A DNA stretch of 64,000 nucleotides from Acidobacteriota bacterium (GTDB lineage Bacteria > Acidobacteriota > Terriglobia > Bryobacterales > Bryobacteraceae): positions 14,974 to 78,973 of the forward strand of contig JAEZIJ010000210.1 in the NCBI GenBank assembly GCA_023436715.1, in the 5' to 3' direction. The position numbers and the translations under genes are program-made. This document shows, piece after piece, positions 9,242-16,572 of this stretch (positions within the stretch are counted from its first letter, which is position 1; every line of letters starts with the position of its first letter). Below the pieces are notes generated by a model, which saw nothing but the letters and a program-made list of their open reading frames with translations, was not told the DNA's origin and searched no databases.

Positions 9242-9693
9242 TGCAGGGCTGTCCGTGCCGCCTCGTCGTGCTGGTGGGTCTGCCCGGCTCCGGCAAATCC
9301 ACGTGGGTTGAGAAGATGAATGGGACGGCGCTTTCCTCGGATTCGGTGCGCGGCCTGCTTGCCGACGATCCCACCGACCAGAGCATCCACTATCGCGTGT
9401 TTCGGCTGCTGAGATTTCTGGTGAAGGAACGCCTGGAGATCGGCCGCCCGGTCACGTACGTTGACGCCACGCACCTTACTCCGCGCGAGCGGCGCCCGTA
9501 TATTCGCATGGGCGAGCTGTACGGTTGCGAGGTCGATGCGGTGTTTTTCGACGTGCCCCTGGACGTCTGCCGGGAGCGCAACCGCCGCCGCAACCGCGTG
9601 GTGCCCGAGGAAGCGCTCGAGCGAATGGCGCTCAAGCTCGTGCCGCCCACCTTTGCCGAAGGGTTCTCGCGAATTACAACCCTGCGCGAATAG
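9241..9693 (+). CDS. P-loop kinase / ATPase (polynucleotide-kinase-like)
   Basis: A 150-residue AAA_33-type P-loop protein: LVGLPGSGKSTW near residues 10-20, a conserved SSDSVR after the first helix, DATHL, and a lid with RNRRRNR arginines. Such proteins resemble the 5'-kinase domain of T4 Pnkp and small-molecule kinases. The ATG shares a base with the uvrB stop, so it is expressed with uvrB. A link to DNA end processing is possible but unproven. GTG 9238 is an alternative start. Confidence 0.8.
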   Translation: MQGCPCRLVVLVGLPGSGKSTWVEKMNGTALSSDSVRGLLADDPTDQSIHYRVFRLLRFLVKERLEIGRPVTYVDATHLTPRERRPYIRMGELYGCEVDAVFFDVPLDVCRERNRRRNRVVPEEALERMALKLVPPTFAEGFSRITTLRE

Positions 9694-9700
9694 TGGAATC

Positions 9701-9837
9701 GTATCAGGGCACGGCTTCAGCCGTGCCGTAACGTCATGAGAAGGCTCGGGCTTTAGCCCCTGTTGGGCACATACCCAGGGGCTGAAGCCCGTGGCTTGGC
9801 AAGGGCTTGCGGCACGGCTGAAGCCGTGCCCTGATAC
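9701..9837. repeat. Palindromic element, full-length copy 1
   Basis: A 137-bp element bounded by perfect 28-bp inverted repeats (GTATCAGGGCACGGCTTCAG... at 9701-9728 and its complement at 9810-9837). Each arm contains a smaller palindrome, and a second inverted repeat (GGGCTTTAGCCCCTG / CAGGGGCTGAAGCCC) fills the centre. The flanking 9844-9890 segment also matches the left flank of the copy at 49126. It lies between the convergent kinase and MFS genes. Confidence 0.85.
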
Positions 9838-9893
9838 AAGGCCCGTGCCCCATTTCATCCTTGCGGCTGAGGACGGCTTCCTTCAGATACGGG

Positions 9894-11201
9894 TCAGCGA
9901 CGCATGGCATCGCTGTCCGTGATGAGGCCGCGGTCGCCCTTCCACAGCCGCATTCCGAAGATCCATGCGATGGCCGGCACGAGCGCGAACAAGCCGGCGC
10001 AGAAGGCCAGGGCTCGCACGGGAACACCCCAGTCCGCGGCCGCTCCGGCTGTATAGCTTGCTATCGACATCGTCACCACCATGAATGCGAAATCGGCGGA
10101 GAACACGCGGCCCCGGTACCTGTCATCCGTCTGGAACTGGAGCAGCGTGGTGGAGAACACCCAGACGATCGACGTGCCCCCGTGCGCGAATACGACAGCC
10201 AGGGTCGCAAGCCCGAGCGAGGGCGCGGCGGCCAGACCCAGGTACCCGACGCCCGAAACAAGGAAGCCGATCAGTATTCCGAGCCGCAGCAGATGACGGC
10301 GCTGTCCGGCCCAGTAGCCGCCGATAACCGGCCCGAGCAGCGCGCCGACGCCGCGGGCGCTCATGAGCACGCTCATACCGAGCATCGCTCCCCGCTGCAT
10401 ATCGGCCATCTTCACCGGGAAGATGCGCTCGCCGAAAATCGGCAGCAGCACCGCGTGGATGCCGAGAAAGCCGAGACCCGCCTTGACCAGTAGCAGCGCG
10501 AGTATCGGCTTGTTGCGCGCCACGTATCGCACGCCCTCGGCAATCGGGGAGAAGTCCACGAGATCGCGGGCGCGCGTGGGCGCCGCGCCGGCCAGGTGCG
10601 GTTCGGAGAACTGCATGCCGCGCAGCAGCAACGCCGACAGAATGAACGAAAGCGAGTTCAGGATAAAAACCGCGTCCCGCCCGAAGATGGCCGCCACCGC
10701 GCCGCCCAGCCCCGCTCCCAGCGCCAGATTGAGCGACCACGTCATAGACCCAAGTCCGTTGGCGGCGACAAGGTCTTTGCCTTCGACGATATTGGGAATG
10801 ACCGAGCTACGCCCCGGCTCGAAGAACGCCCACATCGTCGTTTCAAGCAGCAGCAGGACGTAGATCAGCCACACTATCTGCGCGCGGCTGACGAACAGCA
10901 TGCCGAGCACGATCCCGGCGCGCGCCAGATCCGTCGCAATCATCACCCGCTTGCGGCTCAGCCGGTCGTTCACCACGCCCGCGGCCGGCGCGACGAAGAA
11001 CTGCGGCAGCACCTGAAGCACAGCAGCCAGCGCGACCGCCTTCGCGCTGTGGGTCAGCTCCAGCAGCAGCGTGTAGATGGCGACGGTGCAGAGCCAGTCG
11101 CCGAGTTCACTGACAATCTGCGCGAGCCACAGCCTGCGGTAATTGCGGTTGAGGCGGACAAGCCGCCAGTATGTGGACAGGGATACGCCGGCGCGCCCCA
11201 T
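9894..11201 (-). CDS. MFS transporter
   Basis: A 435-residue inner-membrane transporter with about 12 hydrophobic segments. The loop DRLSRKRVMIATDLARA after the second segment is the MFS motif A. It resembles the MFS_3 / enterobactin-exporter-like group. The substrate is not predictable. ATG 11201 starts one base after the trpS stop, so it is co-transcribed with trpS, which gives no clue to function. Confidence 0.88.
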   Translation of the reverse strand: MGRAGVSLSTYWRLVRLNRNYRRLWLAQIVSELGDWLCTVAIYTLLLELTHSAKAVALAAVLQVLPQFFVAPAAGVVNDRLSRKRVMIATDLARAGIVLGMLFVSRAQIVWLIYVLLLLETTMWAFFEPGRSSVIPNIVEGKDLVAANGLGSMTWSLNLALGAGLGGAVAAIFGRDAVFILNSLSFILSALLLRGMQFSEPHLAGAAPTRARDLVDFSPIAEGVRYVARNKPILALLLVKAGLGFLGIHAVLLPIFGERIFPVKMADMQRGAMLGMSVLMSARGVGALLGPVIGGYWAGQRRHLLRLGILIGFLVSGVGYLGLAAAPSLGLATLAVVFAHGGTSIVWVFSTTLLQFQTDDRYRGRVFSADFAFMVVTMSIASYTAGAAADWGVPVRALAFCAGLFALVPAIAWIFGMRLWKGDRGLITDSDAMRR

Positions 11202-11202
11202 C

Positions 11203-12192
11203 TCAGCACTGCGTGTGGAGGCCCATGCGCCGCTTCACCAACTCGACGGTCGCGTTCGCAACCGGCGCGACGCGGGCCGCGCCCTCCCGCAGCACGCCAT
11301 CCACATAGCTCTTCTCCGAGACGATCTCGTTGTAGCGCTTCTGCAGCGGCTCGATGTTCGCGACAACCATCTCGGCCACCTGCTTTTTCAGATCGCCGTA
11401 ACGCATGCCGGCAAAGTGCGCGCGCATCTGTTCGGCGTTCCACCCGCTGAAAGCCTGGTAAATGCCGAGCAGGTTGTCCACGCCGGGGCTGAGCACGTTG
11501 AAATCCACGGCGGGCGCCGAGTCCGTGGTGGCGCGCATGATCTTCTTGCGGATGGTCGCGGGCGGATCGAGAAGCGCGACGGCGTGGCCGCTGCCCGTGG
11601 CGGATTTGCTCATTTTCTTCGTCGGATCGTCGAGCCCCATGACGCGCGCGCCCACGCTCGGCAGGCTGGTTTCGGGCATCACGAACGTGTCGCCGTACAG
11701 CGAGTTGAAGCGCTGCGCGACATCTCGTGTGAGTTCGAGATGCTGCGACTGGTCCTCTCCGACCGGCACGATTGCGGCCTGGTAGAGCAGGATGTCGGCC
11801 GCCATCAGCACGGGATATTGCAGCAGCCCGTCGCCAACCGTTTCCTGCTCGGCGGCTTTGGCTTTAAACTGCGTCATCCGCTGCAGCCAGCCGATCGGCG
11901 TGACGCAGGTGAGCATCCAGGCCAGTTCGGCGTGCGCGGGCACGGAAGACTGCACCATGATCGCGCTCTGCTTCGGGTCGATGCCCGCGGCCAGGTACAG
12001 CGCGGCCAGCTCGCGGATCTTCGCGCGCAGTTCGTCCGGGTTCTGGTGAACCGTGATCGCGTGCAGGTCCACGATGCAGAAAATCGTCTCATAATCCGAT
12101 TGAATGCGGACCCAATTCTTGAGCGCGCCCAGGAAGTTACCGATGTGAAGGTTGCCCGAGGGCTGCATTCCGGAGAAGACTCGTGGTTTCAT
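11203..12192 (-). CDS. trpS: Tryptophanyl-tRNA synthetase
   Basis: Class I aminoacyl-tRNA synthetase charging tRNA-Trp. The HIGH-type motif is HIGN at residues 16-19, and the KMSKS loop is at residues 203-207. GEDQSQHLELTRDVAQRFN is characteristic of TrpS. Length is 329 residues, normal for the bacterial type. No Shine-Dalgarno is seen before ATG 12192; a TACCTT box lies 7 nt upstream instead. It is divergent from the methyltransferase gene with only 31 bp between starts. Confidence 0.97.
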   Translation of the reverse strand: MKPRVFSGMQPSGNLHIGNFLGALKNWVRIQSDYETIFCIVDLHAITVHQNPDELRAKIRELAALYLAAGIDPKQSAIMVQSSVPAHAELAWMLTCVTPIGWLQRMTQFKAKAAEQETVGDGLLQYPVLMAADILLYQAAIVPVGEDQSQHLELTRDVAQRFNSLYGDTFVMPETSLPSVGARVMGLDDPTKKMSKSATGSGHAVALLDPPATIRKKIMRATTDSAPAVDFNVLSPGVDNLLGIYQAFSGWNAEQMRAHFAGMRYGDLKKQVAEMVVANIEPLQKRYNEIVSEKSYVDGVLREGAARVAPVANATVELVKRRMGLHTQC

Positions 12193-12199
12193 GCTAGTA

Positions 12200-12217
12200 A
12201 AGGTAAATTTCTATCGT
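12200..12217. promoter_or_regulatory. Back-to-back -10 boxes for trpS and rlmD-like gene
   Basis: On the minus strand TACCTT (12205-12200) is 7 nt from the trpS ATG; on the plus strand TATCGT (12212-12217) is 6 nt from ATG 12224. Both genes lack a Shine-Dalgarno. The 31-bp gap leaves room for little else, so each -35 would lie inside or next to the other gene's start. Confidence 0.45.
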
Positions 12218-12223
12218 ACCGTG

Positions 12224-13423
12224 ATGAACGAACCCGAAACCATATCAATTGAGAAGCTGGTGTACGGCGGGCAGGGCCTCGGAAGGTTGAACGGCCGGGT
12301 GGTGCTGGCGCCGTTTGTGCTCCCCGGCGAGACGGCGCGTGTCCGCATCGAGGCGGAAAAACCCGGACTGCTCCAAGCGGCGCTTGAGGAAGTGGTCACG
12401 CCGGCGCCGGGCCGCGTCGAGGCGCCCTGTCCGTTTTTCTACCGCTGCGGCGGGTGCCAATATCAGCATGCGGCGTATGAAGTGCAACTCGAACAGAAGC
12501 GCGAGATCGTGCGTGAGGTGCTGGCGCGAGTGGGGAAGCTGCAAGCTCCCGAAGAGATCGGCATCGTGAGCGGAGAGCCCTGGCATTACCGCAACCGGAC
12601 GCAACTGCACATTGCGGACGGCGAGATCGGTTACTTTGCTTACGGTTCGCATGAGCTGGTGCCGGTGGATCGATGCCCCATCTCGTCTCCAAAGATCAAT
12701 GAAGCGCTCGCCGCGCTCCGCGGCATGCTGCACGACGCCCGCTTTCCGCGTTTCGTGCGTTCGATTGAGCTGTTCACCAACGAATCCGAAGTCCAACTGA
12801 ACGTGGTCGAGACTGAGCGGCCCGTGGCGCGGCGGTTTTTCGAGTGGTGCGCTGAAGCCATCCCCGGCTACACGTCCGGCGAACTGGATTACGCCGTGGG
12901 CGGCGATGTGTTCCGCGTGCGCCGCCGCTCGTTCTTCCAGGTGAACCGGTTCCTCGTCGGGCAGATGGCCGATCTGGCACTTGACGGCGAGGAAGGCGAC
13001 GCAGCCGTGGACCTATACGCAGGCGTGGGCCTGTTCTCGCTGCCGCTGGCCCGTCGGTTCCGAACAGTGACCGGGGTCGAGTCGTCAGCCAGCGCGGCCG
13101 GCGACCTGGAGTACAACGCCGCTCGCGCCTCGGTTGCCGTCGAGACAACGCGGCAATCGGCAGAAGATTATATGGAAGCCCTCGCCCAGGCGCCGGATTT
13201 GGTGCTCGCCGACCCGCCGCGATCCGGACTCGGCAAACGCGTTGTGCAGGAACTGCTGCGGCTGCGCCCCGGAAAGCTCGCGATCGTAGCGTGCGACCCG
13301 GCAACGCTGGCCCGCGATCTCGGCGCCCTGATCGGAGGGGGCTACCGCATGGACAAAATGACGGTAATCGATTTGTTCCCGCAGACCTACCACATCGAGA
13401 CCATAGTGAAGCTCAGTTGCTGA
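12224..13423 (+). CDS. 23S rRNA (uracil-5-)-methyltransferase, RlmD/TrmA family
   Basis: SAM-dependent methylation of a uridine in 23S rRNA or tRNA. An N-terminal TRAM-like domain (IEKLVYGGQGLGRL) is followed by the iron-sulphur cysteines C69, C75 and C78 (CPFFYRCGGCQYQH). The Rossmann methylase domain has DLYAGVGLFSLPLA. The nucleophile is C357 in VACDPATLARD, and the protein ends in DLFPQTYHIE. From ATG 12224 it is 399 residues. RlmD, RlmC and TrmA share these motifs, so the exact target uridine is left open. Confidence 0.9.
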   Translation: MNEPETISIEKLVYGGQGLGRLNGRVVLAPFVLPGETARVRIEAEKPGLLQAALEEVVTPAPGRVEAPCPFFYRCGGCQYQHAAYEVQLEQKREIVREVLARVGKLQAPEEIGIVSGEPWHYRNRTQLHIADGEIGYFAYGSHELVPVDRCPISSPKINEALAALRGMLHDARFPRFVRSIELFTNESEVQLNVVETERPVARRFFEWCAEAIPGYTSGELDYAVGGDVFRVRRRSFFQVNRFLVGQMADLALDGEEGDAAVDLYAGVGLFSLPLARRFRTVTGVESSASAAGDLEYNAARASVAVETTRQSAEDYMEALAQAPDLVLADPPRSGLGKRVVQELLRLRPGKLAIVACDPATLARDLGALIGGGYRMDKMTVIDLFPQTYHIETIVKLSC

Positions 13424-13460
13424 CCGCTTCAGGCAAGTGGAAGTCCGTGGATTAGGCCTC

Positions 13461-13597
13461 GTATCAGGGCACGGCTTCAGCCGTGCCGCAAGCCCTTGCC
13501 AAGCCACGGGCTTTAGCCCCCGGGTATGCCGCAGACAGGGGCTAGAGCCCGGGCCTTCTCACGACGCTACGCCATGGCTAAAGCCACGCCCTGATAC
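13461..13597. repeat. Palindromic element, full-length copy 2
   Basis: Another 137-bp copy starting GTATCAGGGCACGGC and ending CACGCCCTGATAC. Its right half has diverged from a perfect complement of the left (GCTAAAGCCACGCC). The left flank 13430-13454 (CTTCAGGCAAGTGGAAGTCC) is shared with the copy at 49126. It lies between the methylase and the ribokinase operon. Confidence 0.85.
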
Positions 13598-13623
13598 AGG
13601 TCCGCGACGCACAGCATCGCCTC

Positions 13624-14577
13624 TTACCGTGCCGCCAGGAACGCATCCACTTCCGCGCGTGTCGGAATGGATGCCTGCGCTCCGAGGCGCGTCACCGAGA
13701 TCGCCGCGGCGGCATTGGCGAACCGCAGCGCCCGCTCAATCTGCTGGCCTTCCGCAAGTGCGATAGCCAGCCCCGCATTGAACGTATCGCCGGCCGCCGT
13801 GGAATCACGCACCTCTACCGCAAAGCCCGGCGAGTGTATCTGCCGTTCGCCATCGTCGTAGAAGCACCCCTGGTCGCCGAGCTTGAGCACAACCTTCGTG
13901 GCGCCCAGTTCGCGCAGTGCGCGGGCGAGCGCGGGAGCGTCGGACGGCGCGACACGCGCCGCCGGACGTCCGAGCAGCATCAGCGCCTCGCTCTCGTTCG
14001 GCGTCAGAATATCCACTTGCTCGAGCATTGCCGGGGGAAGCGGTTGCGCGGGAGCGGGGTCCAGAATCGTCCCGGCGCCCTCCTGACGTGCCAGCGCCAG
14101 GGTCGCGGCAACCGTGTCCAGCGGAGTTTCGAGCTGAAACAGCACAAAGCGCGCGCCCCGAATCGTTCGGCGCAGCGACTCCACATCCGCCGCCGCGAAC
14201 TCGTGGTTGGCGCCCGAGGCAACGACGATCGAGTTCTGTCCGGCCGAATCCACCCAGATCAGCGCGACTCCCGTCGGTTGCGCCTTGGTCGCGCAGACGG
14301 CGCTCACGTCCACGCCCGCGGCCGAAAGGCTGGCCTTCAGGTGGTCAGCGAACAGGTCGTAGCCGACCCTTCCGGCCATACGGACCGCCACGCGAGGGGC
14401 GCCCAGTTTACCCGCGGCACACGCCTGGTTGGCCCCCTTGCCTCCAGGGATCATCTGGAAATTGCGGCCGAGCACCGTCTCTCCGGGAGCGGGCAGGTGG
14501 CCGACCGTAACGACAAAATCCATGTTCAGGCTGCCGGCAACGACAACCGCGGGGCGTTCGGAATGTGAGGGGTTCAT
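13624..14577 (-). CDS. rbsK: Ribokinase (PfkB family)
   Basis: Phosphorylates D-ribose to ribose-5-phosphate with ATP. The 317-residue protein starts with AGSLNMDFVV, has the substrate motif GGKGANQA, and the C-terminal PfkB signature DSTAAGDTFNAG with the catalytic aspartate. These fit ribokinase better than other PfkB sugar kinases, though a different pentose or nucleoside cannot be ruled out. Its ATG overlaps the stop of the DUF507 gene (ATGA), so the two form an operon. No ribose transporter is adjacent. Confidence 0.88.
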   Translation of the reverse strand: MNPSHSERPAVVVAGSLNMDFVVTVGHLPAPGETVLGRNFQMIPGGKGANQACAAGKLGAPRVAVRMAGRVGYDLFADHLKASLSAAGVDVSAVCATKAQPTGVALIWVDSAGQNSIVVASGANHEFAAADVESLRRTIRGARFVLFQLETPLDTVAATLALARQEGAGTILDPAPAQPLPPAMLEQVDILTPNESEALMLLGRPAARVAPSDAPALARALRELGATKVVLKLGDQGCFYDDGERQIHSPGFAVEVRDSTAAGDTFNAGLAIALAEGQQIERALRFANAAAAISVTRLGAQASIPTRAEVDAFLAAR

Positions 14578-15161
14578 CGGGCGAGATCAATGCCGAGCTT
14601 CTTGAGTTCCTCGGCGTAGTAGCGGCGGAGCAGCAGGTCCCACTCCTCGCTGCCTTCGGGGATGTCGCGCTTCTGGGAGCGGATCTTGTCTCGGGCCGCG
14701 CGATCGACCTTCTCCTCGGTCTGGAGGATCTCAGTCATCTCGCGGACGATCTCGAGCCGCACTTCGTTCGGCTGCTTCTTCAGGCGGACGGAGCGGGCCT
14801 TCCGCAGCGCGGGGACGATCTTGTGCGACATGTCGTTGATCTTGTCGCGCGAGAGTTTCATCTGGTCGCCCGTATCGCGGCCGGCCGCGCGGATCACCTT
14901 GCGTTGGGTGATCAGCATGTTCTTGATGCGCCGGAACATCTCCTGGTAGCTGACGTTCTCGCGGCGCATGTAATCCGCGTACTGGCTCAGGATGTCGCGA
15001 ACCTCGTCGTTCAGGCGGTCCTCCACCTCGAGCTCTTCGGTCATGACTGTCGAGATTACTTCCGAGGCGGCCTGCGCGTCTGAGGTTTCGATGTGGGTAG
15101 GGCTCAGCTTTTTGACGAGTTGGCGAGCGATGTATGCTACAAATTCCCTTGGAATCAGCAT
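14574..15161 (-). CDS. DUF507 family protein
   Basis: A 195-residue, highly charged, mostly helical soluble protein matching DUF507, a family of unknown function. Two similar halves can be seen: a segment starting near residue 1 and another from about residue 100, each containing an arginine/lysine-rich helix followed by E-rich stretches, as in duplicated DUF507 proteins. ATG 15161 has AGGAAT about 15 nt upstream, and TACACT further up may be its -10. It is first in an operon with ribokinase. Confidence 0.85.
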   Translation of the reverse strand: MLIPREFVAYIARQLVKKLSPTHIETSDAQAASEVISTVMTEELEVEDRLNDEVRDILSQYADYMRRENVSYQEMFRRIKNMLITQRKVIRAAGRDTGDQMKLSRDKINDMSHKIVPALRKARSVRLKKQPNEVRLEIVREMTEILQTEEKVDRAARDKIRSQKRDIPEGSEEWDLLLRRYYAEELKKLGIDLAR

Positions 15162-15350
15162 CTACAGAACGATTCCTAGTGTAGCAGACACCGGCCGAAG
15201 GCGCCGTTCACAACATGAGAAAAGTATTTCAACAAACGGAGGGCGTAACCTAACCCATTCGAACACCGGAACTTGCGCCCCGGCGCCACCATCGCACGCG
15301 ATCCGCGAAATCGAGGCGGCCGGCAGGAGCGCTGCTAATATGGGGCCGGC

Positions 15351-15557
15351 ATGAATCGAGACGAGCTGACAACCCGCCTGGCGAAAGAGGCCGGCGTGAC
15401 GCGCGCGGCGGCAGCCGACCAATTGGATCGGGTGATTCACGGAATTCTGACCAAACTGCGCCGTGGGAAACCGGTGGCGCTGCCCGGACTGGGGCAGTTC
15501 CTGCCTGGCCAGGGCTTCCGATTCGAGAAGCCCGGCCGGAAAGGCAGGGCAAAGTGA
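15351..15557 (+). CDS. Mini-HU DNA-binding-like protein
   Basis: A 68-residue protein whose first two helices (MNRDELTTRLAKEAGV..., AADQLDRVIHGILTKL) and first strands (GKPVALPGLGQF, residues 39-50) follow HU/IHF family HBsu. The long DNA-embracing beta arm and the last helix are missing (HU is about 90 residues) and are replaced by a short basic tail FRFEKPGRKGRAK. It may dimerise without the usual intercalating arm. A TAATAT box lies 9 nt before ATG 15351 and no Shine-Dalgarno is adjacent. Its TGA overlaps the GTG of the TIR gene (GTGA), so the two are coupled. Confidence 0.72.
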   Translation: MNRDELTTRLAKEAGVTRAAAADQLDRVIHGILTKLRRGKPVALPGLGQFLPGQGFRFEKPGRKGRAK

Positions 15558-16138
15558 CCGTCCGCCGACGCTCTTCGAGCGCGCAGGTCGCCGGGATCGT
15601 GAGGCGGTGTCTCGAGCGCGGCGGCTCCGTCGAAATCGATGGGCTGGGTCTGTTCCGCCCGGACGCCCAAGGCGGATTTGAGTTCCTGCCTCAGACCCGC
15701 CCGAGGGTCTTCGTCGCGTACCTGATTGAGGATGTCGCCCGGGCGGAGAAGCTTTTCGACGATCTCCTCGCACACGGCCTCGATCCGTGGTTGGACCGCA
15801 GGAAACTGCTGCCGGGGCAGAACTGGCCTCGGGCTATCGAACAGGCAATCTCGGTATCTGACTTCTTCGTGGCCTGCTTTTCGCGGCACGCGGGCGGCAA
15901 GCGCGGCTGCTTTCAATCCGAACTGCGCTATGCACTCGACTGCGCGCGGCGGACGCCGCTCGGGGAGGTGTTCTTCATTCCGGTCCGGTTTGAGGAATCG
16001 AGCGTTCCCGACGAGATCAGCCGGGAAATCCAGTACGTAGATCTGTTTCCCGAATGGCGGAAGGGAGTGCAGCGCATCGTGGCCGCAATCCGAAAGCAGG
16101 TGAAGCAGAAAGAGCGGCGGCTACCGCTTGCCGGATAG
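15554..16138 (+). CDS. Mini-HU / TIR domain fusion protein
   Basis: A 194-residue protein. Residues about 8-48 repeat the HU-like helix-strand pattern of the upstream gene (QVAGIVRRCLERGGSVEIDGLGLF). Residues 51-180 form a TIR domain: RVFVAYLIEDVARAEKLFDD, a BB-loop region DPWLDRRKLLPGQNW, VSDFFVACFS, then CFQSELRYALD, where E123 aligns with the catalytic glutamate of TIR NADases. Bacterial TIR proteins commonly cleave NAD or make signalling nucleotides during antiphage defence. That role here is inference, as no other defence gene is adjacent. The start is GTG 15554; the 3' end overlaps the convergent TPR gene by 18 nt. Confidence 0.82.
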   Translation: MTVRRRSSSAQVAGIVRRCLERGGSVEIDGLGLFRPDAQGGFEFLPQTRPRVFVAYLIEDVARAEKLFDDLLAHGLDPWLDRRKLLPGQNWPRAIEQAISVSDFFVACFSRHAGGKRGCFQSELRYALDCARRTPLGEVFFIPVRFEESSVPDEISREIQYVDLFPEWRKGVQRIVAAIRKQVKQKERRLPLAG

Positions 16139-16522
16139 GGTTTTCTTGAGATCCTGGGCGCGCCTGTCCTCGGGGGCCAGTTCGATGAACTTGCGGTAAG
16201 CCTCCTCGGCAGCCCGCTTGTCTTTCAGTCTCTCCTGCGCCTCTCCGAGCCGGAACCACGCGTCGGCCAATCCGGGGTTCCACTTCGTCGCCTCCTGGAA
16301 ACGGGTGGCCGCGGCCTTGTAGCTGCCCTTCTTGAAATAGAAGCTGCCGACCTTGATCTCCTTCTCGGCCTGAAGGGGATTGAACGAGTAGTCTGTTTTA
16401 GGAAGGAGAGCCTCGTCTTCCTCGGCAGGCTCCTGCGGTTTGGGCGGAGGCGCCTTCTGCTGCTGGGCGAAGACTACAGCCGCCAGCGCAGAACCCAAAA
16501 GCAGAGCGCGAATCCGTGGCAC
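16121..16522 (-). CDS. Secreted TPR-repeat protein
   Basis: From GTG 16522 the protein begins with a clean signal peptide (MPRIRALLLGSALAAVVFA), a proline-rich spacer and about two TPR units (residues about 55-125: GSFYFKKGSYKAAATRFQEA, AWFRLGEAQERLKDKRAAEEAYRKFIELAP). The longer TTG 16540 reading adds six residues before the signal peptide. TACACT sits exactly 6 nt before GTG 16522, supporting that start. TPR proteins act as scaffolds; it resembles the repeat part of BamD-like proteins, but the role is not identifiable. Confidence 0.8.
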   Translation of the reverse strand: MPRIRALLLGSALAAVVFAQQQKAPPPKPQEPAEEDEALLPKTDYSFNPLQAEKEIKVGSFYFKKGSYKAAATRFQEATKWNPGLADAWFRLGEAQERLKDKRAAEEAYRKFIELAPEDRRAQDLKKTLSGKR

Positions 16523-16572
16523 AATTTTAGTGTAGGACAAGACCCCGTGCTCCCGCCCGGGTGTCGTCTCAG

